From assembly GCA_017535325.1 (NCBI GenBank), contig JAFXUC010000104.1, positions 1 through 56,314 on the forward strand: DNA of 56,314 nt, read 5' to 3'. Of the stretch, positions 26,267 through 33,799 are shown piece after piece. Source of the stretch: Bacteroidales bacterium. Lineage in GTDB: Bacteria > Bacteroidota > Bacteroidia > Bacteroidales > UBA3824. The translations under genes and the position numbers were made by a program. The notes under the pieces were generated by a model. That model saw only the letters and a program-made list of their open reading frames with translations, made no database searches and was not told where the DNA came from. Each line of letters starts with the position of its first letter. Within the stretch, counting starts at the first letter, position 1.

Positions 26267-28045
26267 ATGTTCAAAAATACTTTAACATTTATATTTAAAA
26301 TCCTGATATTCATACCGTTGTTGTCGGGATTGATTTTTTTTACGTTTCCTTTCGGATATGCGCAGGACATTTCGTTTTCTCCTAACGGCGATTCGGCAAT
26401 CCACAACCGCTGGGTGGATTCGGTTTTTGCAAAGATGACCGACGACGAAAAACTCGGACAACTTTTTATGGCTGAGGTTTCAAGCAAATGGGCAGAGACC
26501 GACAACCGCTTTTTAAACGTTGAAAACCTTGTCAGGGATTATCATATCGGCGGCGTTATTTTCTTTTACGGCGGTCCGGTAAGACAGGCGCAGTTGACAA
26601 ACAGACTTCAATCAGCGGCAAAAATTCCGCTTATGATTGCTCAGGACGGCGAATGGGGACTTGCAATGCGGCTTGATTCCACCGTTGTCTATCCGCGGAA
26701 CCTTTGTTTGGGCGCAATAAAAAACAATGAACTGATTTACGAATTGGGACGCGAAATCGGCCGTCAGTGCAACCGTCTCGGCGTTAACATCGACTTTATG
26801 CCGTGCGTTGACATTTACGACAACCCTTCAAACACCGTTATCGCAAACCGTTCTTTCGGCTCAAATATTATAAACGTTGCTCAGAAAGCCTCCTCTATTG
26901 TTGCGGGAATGACTGATTATAAGATACTTACAACAGCAAAACATTTTCCCGGACACGGCAACACAAACGTTGATTCACATGAAGCATTGCCGCTTATTTC
27001 AGACAGCAGGGAGCGCATAGACTCGTCGGCTCTTTATCCGTTTAAATATCTGATTAACAACAATATAGGCGGTGTTATGGTAGGACATCTTTTTATTCCT
27101 GCCTTTGACGACGGCGACGAAAAAACTCCGTCAAGCATTTCAAAAAACATTATCGGCGAACTGTTGATTAAGAAGTTGAATTTCAACGGTTTGGTGTTTA
27201 CTGACGCTTTGCAGATGAAGGGCGTTTCTGCAAATTATGCTTCCGGCGAACTTGAAGTAAGGGCTTTTGAAGCGGGAGTTGATGTTTTTTTGATGCCATC
27301 TGATTGTAAAAAATCGTTTCAGGCTATGAAAGAGGCTTTGAAATCGGGACGCATATCGCAGGCTGAGGTTGACCGCCGCTGCAAAAAAGTCTTACTCGCC
27401 AAAAAACGCATGGGCTTGAACCGCTTTTCAAACGTCAAAACGTATAATCTGTACAATGATTTGAACTCAGGCTCGGCAAAATTATTAGCAAAAACCATGT
27501 ACGAAAACGCCGTTACGCTTATAAAAAACGATTTGTCGGTATTGCCGGTAAGGAATTTGCCGGAGAAAAACGTGGCGGTTGTATCAGTTTCAAAAGACGG
27601 CGTTTTAACGGATTTTGAAAAGAGTTTTCAGCATTTTGCGGATGTAAAATTATTTTCAATTTCCAAAACTGCCGATATTAAAATTTTTGATACTTTGATT
27701 AATAAATTGCAGGATTTTGACATGGTTGTAGTTGGTATGCATGACGTTAACTCCTATCCAAAAAATTTCGGGTTAACGGACAATGCCGTTGCATTTGTAA
27801 AAAAACTCTCTGAAAATCAAAAAGTTATCTTAGACTTATTTTGTTCGCCGCTTGCCGTCAACAAGTTTCAAAATTATAAAAACATTACTTCAATCATTAT
27901 TTCATACGATGATACGGATTTAGCGAAAACCGTTTCGGCAGAAATGATTACCGGCGTTTTGCCGTTTTTGGGAAAATTGCCGGTAGATGTTAACGAAGAT
28001 TTCAAAGAAGGGCTTTCGATTGTTACAGAAAGTTTCAAATTATAA
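26267..28045 (+). CDS. Glycoside hydrolase family 3, NagZ-like beta-N-acetylhexosaminidase
   Basis: 592 aa with an N-terminal signal or anchor (8-32). The NagZ-type motif KHFPGHGNTNVDSH spans 225-238, its D236-H238 dyad being the distinctive acid/base of GH3 hexosaminidases; the nucleophile is D313 in FTDALQMKG. A GH3 C-terminal domain follows. It should release GlcNAc from peptidoglycan or chitin fragments in the periplasm. Many Bacteroidetes homologues carry an extra serine-beta-lactamase-type domain; this one ends before it. It is flanked by its own promoter and terminator. Confidence 0.93.
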   Translation: MFKNTLTFIFKILIFIPLLSGLIFFTFPFGYAQDISFSPNGDSAIHNRWVDSVFAKMTDDEKLGQLFMAEVSSKWAETDNRFLNVENLVRDYHIGGVIFFYGGPVRQAQLTNRLQSAAKIPLMIAQDGEWGLAMRLDSTVVYPRNLCLGAIKNNELIYELGREIGRQCNRLGVNIDFMPCVDIYDNPSNTVIANRSFGSNIINVAQKASSIVAGMTDYKILTTAKHFPGHGNTNVDSHEALPLISDSRERIDSSALYPFKYLINNNIGGVMVGHLFIPAFDDGDEKTPSSISKNIIGELLIKKLNFNGLVFTDALQMKGVSANYASGELEVRAFEAGVDVFLMPSDCKKSFQAMKEALKSGRISQAEVDRRCKKVLLAKKRMGLNRFSNVKTYNLYNDLNSGSAKLLAKTMYENAVTLIKNDLSVLPVRNLPEKNVAVVSVSKDGVLTDFEKSFQHFADVKLFSISKTADIKIFDTLINKLQDFDMVVVGMHDVNSYPKNFGLTDNAVAFVKKLSENQKVILDLFCSPLAVNKFQNYKNITSIIISYDDTDLAKTVSAEMITGVLPFLGKLPVDVNEDFKEGLSIVTESFKL

Positions 28046-28046
28046 A

Positions 28047-28076
28047 AAAGAGGTTGTTTTTTTAAGCAACCTCTTT
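28047..28076. terminator. Bidirectional terminator between convergent genes
   Basis: AAAGAGGTTG (28047-28056) pairs with CAACCTCTTT (28067-28076); T runs follow on the minus strand directly and on the plus strand after CTTAA. It separates the GH3 and SGNH esterase genes. Confidence 0.85.
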
Positions 28077-28084
28077 CTTAATTT

Positions 28085-29299
28085 TTATTTGAACAAATTC
28101 AAATCTACAAATTCTCCCAACGTTTTGTGTCCCTGAGCATTAGGATGCAGATAATCGTTGTCGTGAAGGCTTTCGTCCATAATATCGGGCGTTTCTTTTC
28201 CGCAGATTGCGTTTGAGAAGTCAATAACGCCGTCAAACTTGCCGGAAGTACGAATCCACTCGTTGACTTCGAGACGGCATTTTTCTTTTTCGTCGCTACC
28301 CTGCTCCATATAGAAGCACTTTTTTAACGGCGTTATTGTTGCGCCGAAAACTTTAAGCCCCTTTGCATGAGCCGCATCAACCATTTTTGTATAATGTTCA
28401 ATCAAATCGGCTTTTGTTTTTTCGGTATCTCTTGACGGACCTATATCGTTGACACCTTCAAAAATAATGACATATTTTACACCTGTCTGACTAAGAACGT
28501 CTCTCTCAAAACGTGTTGAAGCCGTAGGACCCAAACCTCCGAAAATCACGCAGTTGCCACCGATTCCCATATTAAGAACGCCGAGATTTTTTGTTTCGGG
28601 ATTGTTGAGAAGTCTTTCTGCAAAGATGTCAGGCCAACGGTTTTGAGCGTTAGTTGTAGAGCCTCTACCGTCCGTAATTGAATTGCCGATAATAGCAACA
28701 GAAGCGGATTTTTCGGGGGTGTAAGTATCCAAACGTTCAATTGAATACCAATGATCGGTTGTTGTTGCGCCCTCAAACAAGGCGTTGTCAATTTGGTTGC
28801 CTTCCAAAATGTAAGACGTTGTGCGCGAGCCGGGATGTCCCGTAAGTTTTTCTGGTACGGCATTGTAAGCGATTGTTACTGCCAAATCCTGTCTTGTGGA
28901 AGTCTTGAAAGCGAAAGCATCAGAAAAGACGTTTTTTCCGACAGGAATTTCAAGGCTTTCGCTGCCAGAAAATTTGACCTTGACGGCTTTTTGAGCGTCA
29001 ATTTTGCTGCCTTCGAGAGCGGGAGCGATGCTTACAGCGATAATTTTCAAAGGCGTGTCGCCGAACTCGTTGGAGAGGCGGAGTTTAAGACTGTCGCCGC
29101 CGATTGAGACTTTAAAACGCTGACGGATAGTGTTTTGAGACAAACCGGGCGCGGGCGGCATATTGTGCGGCTCGGTGAGTTGAACGGCCGTACCCCAAGT
29201 TCCTGTCCAAGAGCCGTTAATTTCAGCGGGTTTTTGTCCGCAGGATTCGGCAAACAGACCTGCCGCTAACAAGCAGCATAGAAATGATGTGTTTTTCAT
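28085..29299 (-). CDS. SGNH/GDSL esterase lipoprotein
   Basis: 404 aa. Lipoprotein signal with C20 (AESC). An N-terminal beta-sandwich of about 170 residues precedes the SGNH hydrolase domain: block I GNSITDG with the nucleophile S207, block II GIGGN, block III GVND, and block V DYLHPN with D382 and H385. Such secreted two-domain enzymes often remove acetyl groups from plant polysaccharides, in keeping with the cellulase nearby; that substrate is inferred. It has its own promoter. Confidence 0.92.
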   Translation of the reverse strand: MKNTSFLCCLLAAGLFAESCGQKPAEINGSWTGTWGTAVQLTEPHNMPPAPGLSQNTIRQRFKVSIGGDSLKLRLSNEFGDTPLKIIAVSIAPALEGSKIDAQKAVKVKFSGSESLEIPVGKNVFSDAFAFKTSTRQDLAVTIAYNAVPEKLTGHPGSRTTSYILEGNQIDNALFEGATTTDHWYSIERLDTYTPEKSASVAIIGNSITDGRGSTTNAQNRWPDIFAERLLNNPETKNLGVLNMGIGGNCVIFGGLGPTASTRFERDVLSQTGVKYVIIFEGVNDIGPSRDTEKTKADLIEHYTKMVDAAHAKGLKVFGATITPLKKCFYMEQGSDEKEKCRLEVNEWIRTSGKFDGVIDFSNAICGKETPDIMDESLHDNDYLHPNAQGHKTLGEFVDLNLFK

Positions 29300-29323
29300 A
29301 ATATTTTTTTAAGATTTATGCTG

Positions 29324-29354
29324 CAAAATTATATTTTTTATCGGGAAAATCAAA
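29324..29354 (-). promoter_or_regulatory. Promoter of the SGNH esterase gene
   Basis: Minus strand: TTTG (29351-29354), a 19-base spacer and TAATTTTG (29324-29331). It lies just left of the 120-bp repeat. Confidence 0.7.
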
Positions 29355-29379
29355 ATAAAATTTTTGCAGAATATCTTCC

Positions 29380-29499
29380 AAAAAAGTCAGCCAAATTCAC
29401 GAAATTTTATTGAATTTGGCTGACTTTTTTGAAGATTTTTAAAAACTAAAACATTAATATTCAATGAATTAACTATTTTGTATTAATATATTTTAACAC
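29380..29499. repeat. 120-bp hairpin repeat, left copy, flanking the ATPase gene
   Basis: Starts with a perfect 20-bp hairpin (29380-29399 with 29411-29430; core GTCAGCCAAATTCA, A and T runs at the base, 11-base loop) and goes on for 69 bases to TTTTAACAC at 29499, six bases from the ATPase stop. It aligns without gaps to the right copy: identical stems and 56 of 69 matches in the remainder. The hairpin can also serve as a terminator for the ATPase gene. Confidence 0.9.
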
Positions 29500-29505
29500 A
29501 AAATT

Positions 29506-30957
29506 TTATTTAAATAACTGCTCAAAAGTTACGACTTGATTTACCGGCGAAGAATATTCGTTTTTGCGGAGACCGTATGTAGTAACGAGAACAATCTGAA
29601 CGGAATGGGTCTTGGTATGGTGCTTTGAATTAATAAAAGCGTCAAGTTTGTTGAGTATATTCTTCTGATAATCAGCAGTAAAGACAAACTCGTTTTCGGA
29701 AAACTTCATTTCGCAAAGATAGTCAGTCCTTTCGCCAGCCCATTGAATCACCAAATCAATCTGCGCACCCGTGCCGTCCGATGCTTTTCCGCTGTAACAA
29801 AATGAATTGCTGACAGTTGCAATTTTCAACGCTTCGGTCAGTTGCGAAATATGGTCGGTTACCAAAAGTTCAAAAGTGTTGCCGGCCCAACTGTAAAACT
29901 GCGCCGTACGCTGAACCGCTTTCCAGTTTCCGTTATGACTTAAACTTCTGCTGCTCAGAAAGTTAAAATAAAACAGCGTAAAAAAGTCTTTCAACTGATA
30001 CACTTTTTCCGTTCTTGAAGAACCGATGCGCGGATATTCGCGGATAATGTCGGACTGCAAAAGGTTGCTGATGATTTTGCTGAGAGTGCCGCCGCTGTTG
30101 AGACCGGAAGCCTTGGCAATTTCTCCGCGTGTCATACCGTAAAACTTTTCGGACATGATTTTTACAACGTCAACATACCTTTCGTTTGACGAAAAAAGAC
30201 CCGTATAAACGTCCTCAAATTCCTGATGGACGGATTTATTTTTGAAAAAAATGTCATCAATATTTTGTGTTAACGTCTTGTCAGTCTGCAATTTGTCCAA
30301 ATAATACGGAATCCCGCCCATAACCATATAGCAGACAGCCGTCTCGTACTGCGAGAGATGAAACCCGCGCTTTTTGAAAAATTCCGCGCACTCTTTCAGC
30401 GAAAACGGCAGCAGATGAATCATTTTTGTCAACCGTCCGTGCAAGCCGCCGTAGTCGCGGATAACGTTATCAAGCATCCAACTCGTTGCCGAACCGCAGA
30501 CAATCAACACGATATTCCGCTGACTGTTCGCCCAAGAATTCCAAAAATACCCCAATTCCGCAATCAGTTCCGCCGACTGACGCCCGGCTAACCACGGCAA
30601 TTCGTCAAAAAACAGAACTTTGCGGCGGGTTTTGAGCGTTTCGAGGTATTTTCTTAACATTCTGAAAGCGTCGAGCCAATTGTCCGGTACAGACTCGGAA
30701 GTTTTGTAGCCGCAGTCTATAAGAGCCTTATAGAAGTGCATGAGTTGCAGCGACTTATAAGTTCCGTCATCGGGTGCTTTGAGATATGTGCCGACTATTT
30801 TGAAGGCGATTTTTCCCCGGAAAACCTCCTCCACAAGGAATGATTTTCCGACCCTTCGCCGCCCGTAAATGGCTGCAAATTCGGATTTAGAAGATTTTAA
30901 AAGCGAGTTTAAAATTTCAATTTCCGGCTTTCTGCCTATAATTACATCAGATTTCAT
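29506..30957 (-). CDS. ATPase with DUF234-like PD-(D/E)xK domain
   Basis: 483 aa. The N-terminal STAND/MoxR-like 'archaeal ATPase' module has Walker A GRRRVGKS (32-39), Walker B FFDE (D118-E119) and an arginine in HGRLTK (R175). A winged helix lies around 270-310. The C-terminal domain has the layout of a PD-(D/E)xK nuclease: E363 in NTFE, D401 in IDLVI and E416/K418 in CEMKF. Related genes occur in many copies in Bacteroidales and archaea, and their function is unsettled. The gene sits alone between two 120-bp repeats and has its own promoter, which suggests it travels as a unit. Confidence 0.9.
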   Translation of the reverse strand: MKSDVIIGRKPEIEILNSLLKSSKSEFAAIYGRRRVGKSFLVEEVFRGKIAFKIVGTYLKAPDDGTYKSLQLMHFYKALIDCGYKTSESVPDNWLDAFRMLRKYLETLKTRRKVLFFDELPWLAGRQSAELIAELGYFWNSWANSQRNIVLIVCGSATSWMLDNVIRDYGGLHGRLTKMIHLLPFSLKECAEFFKKRGFHLSQYETAVCYMVMGGIPYYLDKLQTDKTLTQNIDDIFFKNKSVHQEFEDVYTGLFSSNERYVDVVKIMSEKFYGMTRGEIAKASGLNSGGTLSKIISNLLQSDIIREYPRIGSSRTEKVYQLKDFFTLFYFNFLSSRSLSHNGNWKAVQRTAQFYSWAGNTFELLVTDHISQLTEALKIATVSNSFCYSGKASDGTGAQIDLVIQWAGERTDYLCEMKFSENEFVFTADYQKNILNKLDAFINSKHHTKTHSVQIVLVTTYGLRKNEYSSPVNQVVTFEQLFK

Positions 30958-30982
30958 AATTTTTATGCTGAAAAATCTGTTA

Positions 30983-31013
30983 CAAATATAGTGTTTTTTT
31001 CATAAAATTCAAA
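30983..31013 (-). promoter_or_regulatory. Promoter of the ATPase gene
   Basis: Minus strand: TTTG (31010-31013), 19 bases, TATATTTG (30983-30990). The -33 element is formed by the outer base of the right repeat's hairpin, so the repeat may be needed for expression. Confidence 0.7.
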
Positions 31014-31131
31014 AAAAGTCAGCCAAATTCAACAAAAAATCGTGAATTTGGCTGACTTTTTTGAAGATTTTTTTAAATTAAAGTACTAATTTCCAATTAG
31101 TTAACCGTTTTGTATTAAGATATTTTAACAC
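31012..31131. repeat. 120-bp hairpin repeat, right copy, flanking the ATPase gene
   Basis: Hairpin arms 31012-31031 and 31043-31062 are identical to those of the left copy, also with an 11-base loop; the loop differs in sequence. The following 69 bases match the left copy at 56 positions with no gap, ending in TTTTAACAC at 31131, ten bases from the dus stop. Both copies point the same way. Confidence 0.9.
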
Positions 31132-31141
31132 TATTTTTTCG

Positions 31142-32035
31142 CTAATTTTGTACTGCCATTGCGACGCTTGCAATATATTCTGACAGTGATTTTGATTTCT
31201 GAATCTTTTTTAAAGCCTTTTTATCCTTGTCTGAATACGTCCAAAACGTTTTCATCTTGTCCAAAACCATAAACTCCGCTCCGCCGTAAATTTCCGAATA
31301 TCCGTCAATCAGAGAGTTGTGAAACTCCATAAAACGCTTTTTGTCAAACGGCGAACCCTCAGCCAAAAACGGATTGCTCAAAAGTCCGCGCCCGATCATA
31401 ACGCCTTTTAATTTCGGATATTTTTTTATGAGGGTTTCAATGTCGGCAGGAGTTTTTAAATCTCCGTTGTAAACAATTGGAAACGAGAGTTTTTCGTAAA
31501 GAGTTTCAAACGTTTTAAAATCAATTTCTCCGCTGTACATCTGCTTTCCCAAACGCGGGTGAATTGTAACGAATTTTAAATCAGCGGAATTGATAACTTC
31601 AATTAAATCAAGAGTCTGAAAAACGTCTGTGTTTCCGAGCCGCATTTTCAGTGAAAACGAAATTTCGGGAAAATTTTTCAATGCTGACAAAACCTCTGAA
31701 ACTTTTTCGGGCTTGTCCCAGATACCTGCGCCGTAAAAATGTTTTGACTGTTGCGGAAACGGACAGCCGAAGTTCAAATCGCACTCTTTAAATCCGTGAT
31801 TTTTAACGCACTGAACCAAAATTTCAACGTCCACACACGAGTTTGCCATAATTTGCGGCACAAGATTCGGGACTGTGGACAGGCTCAAATCTTTGATGTC
31901 TTTTTTTCTTATTTCTCCGTTTTCAACACGCAAAAAAGGCGTGAAGTATTTATTCACGCCTTTAAAATATTTTGCATGGGAATTTCTGAAAACAAAATCC
32001 GTAAAACCTTGAAGCGGTGCAAAATAAATTTCCAT
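31142..32035 (-). CDS. tRNA-dihydrouridine synthase
   Basis: 297 aa from the ATG at 32035, which gives the canonical MEIYFAPLQG start; a longer frame to 32122 would overlap ftsY. Flavin enzyme that reduces uridines in tRNA. The active-site cysteine is C91 in NFGCPFP, the FMN-phosphate region is IVYNGDLKTP and VMIGRGLLSNPFL. Which Dus subfamily it belongs to is not clear. It follows ftsY by 16 bases and is the last gene before the right repeat. Confidence 0.92.
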   Translation of the reverse strand: MEIYFAPLQGFTDFVFRNSHAKYFKGVNKYFTPFLRVENGEIRKKDIKDLSLSTVPNLVPQIMANSCVDVEILVQCVKNHGFKECDLNFGCPFPQQSKHFYGAGIWDKPEKVSEVLSALKNFPEISFSLKMRLGNTDVFQTLDLIEVINSADLKFVTIHPRLGKQMYSGEIDFKTFETLYEKLSFPIVYNGDLKTPADIETLIKKYPKLKGVMIGRGLLSNPFLAEGSPFDKKRFMEFHNSLIDGYSEIYGGAEFMVLDKMKTFWTYSDKDKKALKKIQKSKSLSEYIASVAMAVQN

Positions 32036-32051
32036 TTTCAGATTTTTTCTC

Positions 32052-33002
32052 TTAACTGAACAGCGAATCCACGAACTGGTCTTTGTCAAAAAGTTGAAGA
32101 TCGGTAACTTTTTCGCCGACACCGATATATTTAATCGGAATTTTAAACTGATCGCTTATTCCGATAACTACGCCGCCTTTTGCCGTTCCGTCAAGTTTTG
32201 TGAGTGCCAATGCCGTAACGTCAGTTGCCAAAGTAAACTGTTTGGCCTGCTCGTAAGCGTTTTGACCCGTACTGCCGTCCAAAACCAAAAGCACTTCGTG
32301 CGGTGCGTCGGGAATCACTTTTGTCATCACGCGCTTGATTTTGGAAAGTTCGTTCATAAGATTGATTTTGTTATGAAGCCTTCCTGCGGTGTCTATCAAA
32401 ACGACATCCGCTTTGTTTGCAACAGCCGAGTTCAAAGTGTCGAAAGCAACCGAAGCGGGGTCAGAGCCCATCGTCTGTTTTATGATTGGAACGTCTGCTC
32501 TTTGAGCCCAAATGTCCAACTGTTCAACCGCCGCCGCACGGAATGTGTCAGCCGCGCCCAAGTAAACTTTTTTGCCCGCCTGCTTAAACTGGTTAGCGAG
32601 TTTTCCGATGGTTGTTGTCTTTCCCGCACCGTTAACGCCTACAACCATAATCACGTATGGTTTGCCGTCTTTGGTTGTGATGCTGTCAGTAAAATTTGTA
32701 GCCGGATTTTCGTTCAAAAGCGAAATTATCACGTCCTTCAAGATTTTGTTCAACTCGGAAGTGTTAAGATACTTGTCCTGAGCGACTTTTTCTTCAAGGC
32801 GTTTGATAATTTTCACAGTCGTATCCACGCCGACATCAGACGTGATAAGCGCGTCTTCAAGATTGTCAAGCACCTCGTCGTCAACTTTTGACTTGCCGAC
32901 TACCGCGCGTTGAAGTTTCTTGAAGACACTCTCCTTCGTCTTAGCCAGTCCGGTGTTCAGACTGTCTTTTTTCTCTTTTGAAAAAAATCCGAAAAGTCCC
33001 AT
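32052..33002 (-). CDS. ftsY: Signal recognition particle receptor FtsY
   Basis: 316 aa, NG domain only, with a very short basic N-terminus instead of the long acidic A domain of E. coli. SRP-type GTPase: GVNGAGKTT (122-130), DTFRAAAVEQL, DTAGR, and TKLDGTAKGG. It docks the SRP-ribosome complex at the inner membrane. The gene follows DUF4295, rpmG and rpmB, a common Bacteroidetes arrangement. Confidence 0.97.
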   Translation of the reverse strand: MGLFGFFSKEKKDSLNTGLAKTKESVFKKLQRAVVGKSKVDDEVLDNLEDALITSDVGVDTTVKIIKRLEEKVAQDKYLNTSELNKILKDVIISLLNENPATNFTDSITTKDGKPYVIMVVGVNGAGKTTTIGKLANQFKQAGKKVYLGAADTFRAAAVEQLDIWAQRADVPIIKQTMGSDPASVAFDTLNSAVANKADVVLIDTAGRLHNKINLMNELSKIKRVMTKVIPDAPHEVLLVLDGSTGQNAYEQAKQFTLATDVTALALTKLDGTAKGGVVIGISDQFKIPIKYIGVGEKVTDLQLFDKDQFVDSLFS

Positions 33003-33015
33003 TTTTTATGGTTTC

Positions 33016-33180
33016 TTATTTCAAATCTTTGAGAGCCTCTTTTGCTTCTGTCTGAGGCACGATCAACTCTTTAAAGCAGTAAGCACCGGTTTTGGGTGAT
33101 CTAACGGCTTTAACGATTCTTGTCAATGCGCTTGCTGCGCTGTCTTCCTTTTTAAGGGTTGCGACTACTTTCTTTGCCAT
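33016..33180 (-). CDS. DUF4295 family small protein
   Basis: 54 aa, translated by eye: starts MAKKVVATLK and ends EALKDLK, rich in Lys. This small protein is found beside L33 and L28 in Bacteroidetes and is probably ribosome-associated, but its role is unknown. It lies between rpmG and ftsY with 13-base gaps on both sides. Confidence 0.88.
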   Translation of the reverse strand: MAKKVVATLKKEDSAASALTRIVKAVRSPKTGAYCFKELIVPQTEAKEALKDLK

Positions 33181-33193
33181 TTTCTATTAGTTT

Positions 33194-33376
33194 TTACTTA
33201 ATTTCACGATGAATGGTATATTTCTTCAAGTACGGGTTGTACTTTTTAAGTTCGAGACGCTGTGTCGTGTTCTTTTTGTTTTTGGTCGTTATATAACGCG
33301 ACATTCCCGGAACTCCTGACTCTTTCTGTTCGGTACATTCCAATATTACCTGAACTCTGTTTTTATTCTTTGCCAT
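33194..33376 (-). CDS. rpmG: 50S ribosomal protein L33
   Basis: 60 aa. [17 protein letters not shown] and the [12 protein letters not shown] end are diagnostic. It has a single Cys (in LECTEQ), so it is the zinc-free form of L33. Second gene of the rpmB-rpmG-DUF4295-ftsY cluster. Confidence 0.97.
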   Translation of the reverse strand: MAKNKNRVQVILECTEQKESGVPGMSRYITTKNKKNTTQRLELKKYNPYLKKYTIHREIK

Positions 33377-33404
33377 TTTCTATTCCTTTTCTTTTTTTTA
33401 GTGA

Positions 33405-33644
33405 TTAATAAACCAAATAGCCTTTTTTAGCAGCCTCTTCGATAGCGGCTTTGAGACCATTTTTACTGATTGTACGGATGGCAGAGGCAGAAACTTTTAA
33501 CGTTACCCAACGGTCTTCCTCTTCCAAATAGAATTTTTTAACGTGCAAGTTCGGCATAAAAGCCTTCTTCGTTTTTCTGTGCGAGTGAGAAACGTTGTTT
33601 CCCCTCTGCAACTTCTTACCTGTAATTTCGCAAATACGTGACAT
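33405..33644 (-). CDS. rpmB: 50S ribosomal protein L28
   Basis: 79 aa from the ATG at 33644, which yields the usual [11 protein letters not shown] start; the frame extends further upstream but only through leader sequence. [15 protein letters not shown] is the family core. Only one Cys is present, so it is the zinc-free type. First gene of the cluster, with a recognisable promoter. Confidence 0.97.
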   Translation of the reverse strand: MSRICEITGKKLQRGNNVSHSHRKTKKAFMPNLHVKKFYLEEEDRWVTLKVSASAIRTISKNGLKAAIEEAAKKGYLVY

Positions 33645-33689
33645 TTTACTATATGATTTTTTTCTTGTTATTCTTTTAGTTTCAGGTTG

Positions 33690-33721
33690 CAAAATAAGTA
33701 AATTTTATTCAATTAAGCAAA
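33690..33721 (-). promoter_or_regulatory. rpmB promoter
   Basis: Minus strand: TTTG (33718-33721), 20-base spacer, TTATTTTG (33690-33697), one mismatch to the -7 consensus. It drives the ribosomal protein/ftsY cluster. Confidence 0.6.
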
Positions 33722-33799
33722 TTTTTTTTGCTTTTTTTTTACTATTTTATTTTTAATCTGATTATCAGTGAGTTAAATACTGTCTCTTGAATCAGAAAT

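Noticed and set aside
29380..31131. ATPase gene as part of a transposon with inverted ends
   Set aside because: The flanking repeats are in direct orientation, no transposase or target-site duplication is visible, so a classical insertion sequence is not supported.
32036..32122. Longer N-terminus for the dihydrouridine synthase
   Set aside because: It overlaps the end of ftsY and adds residues before the canonical MEIYFAPLQG start.
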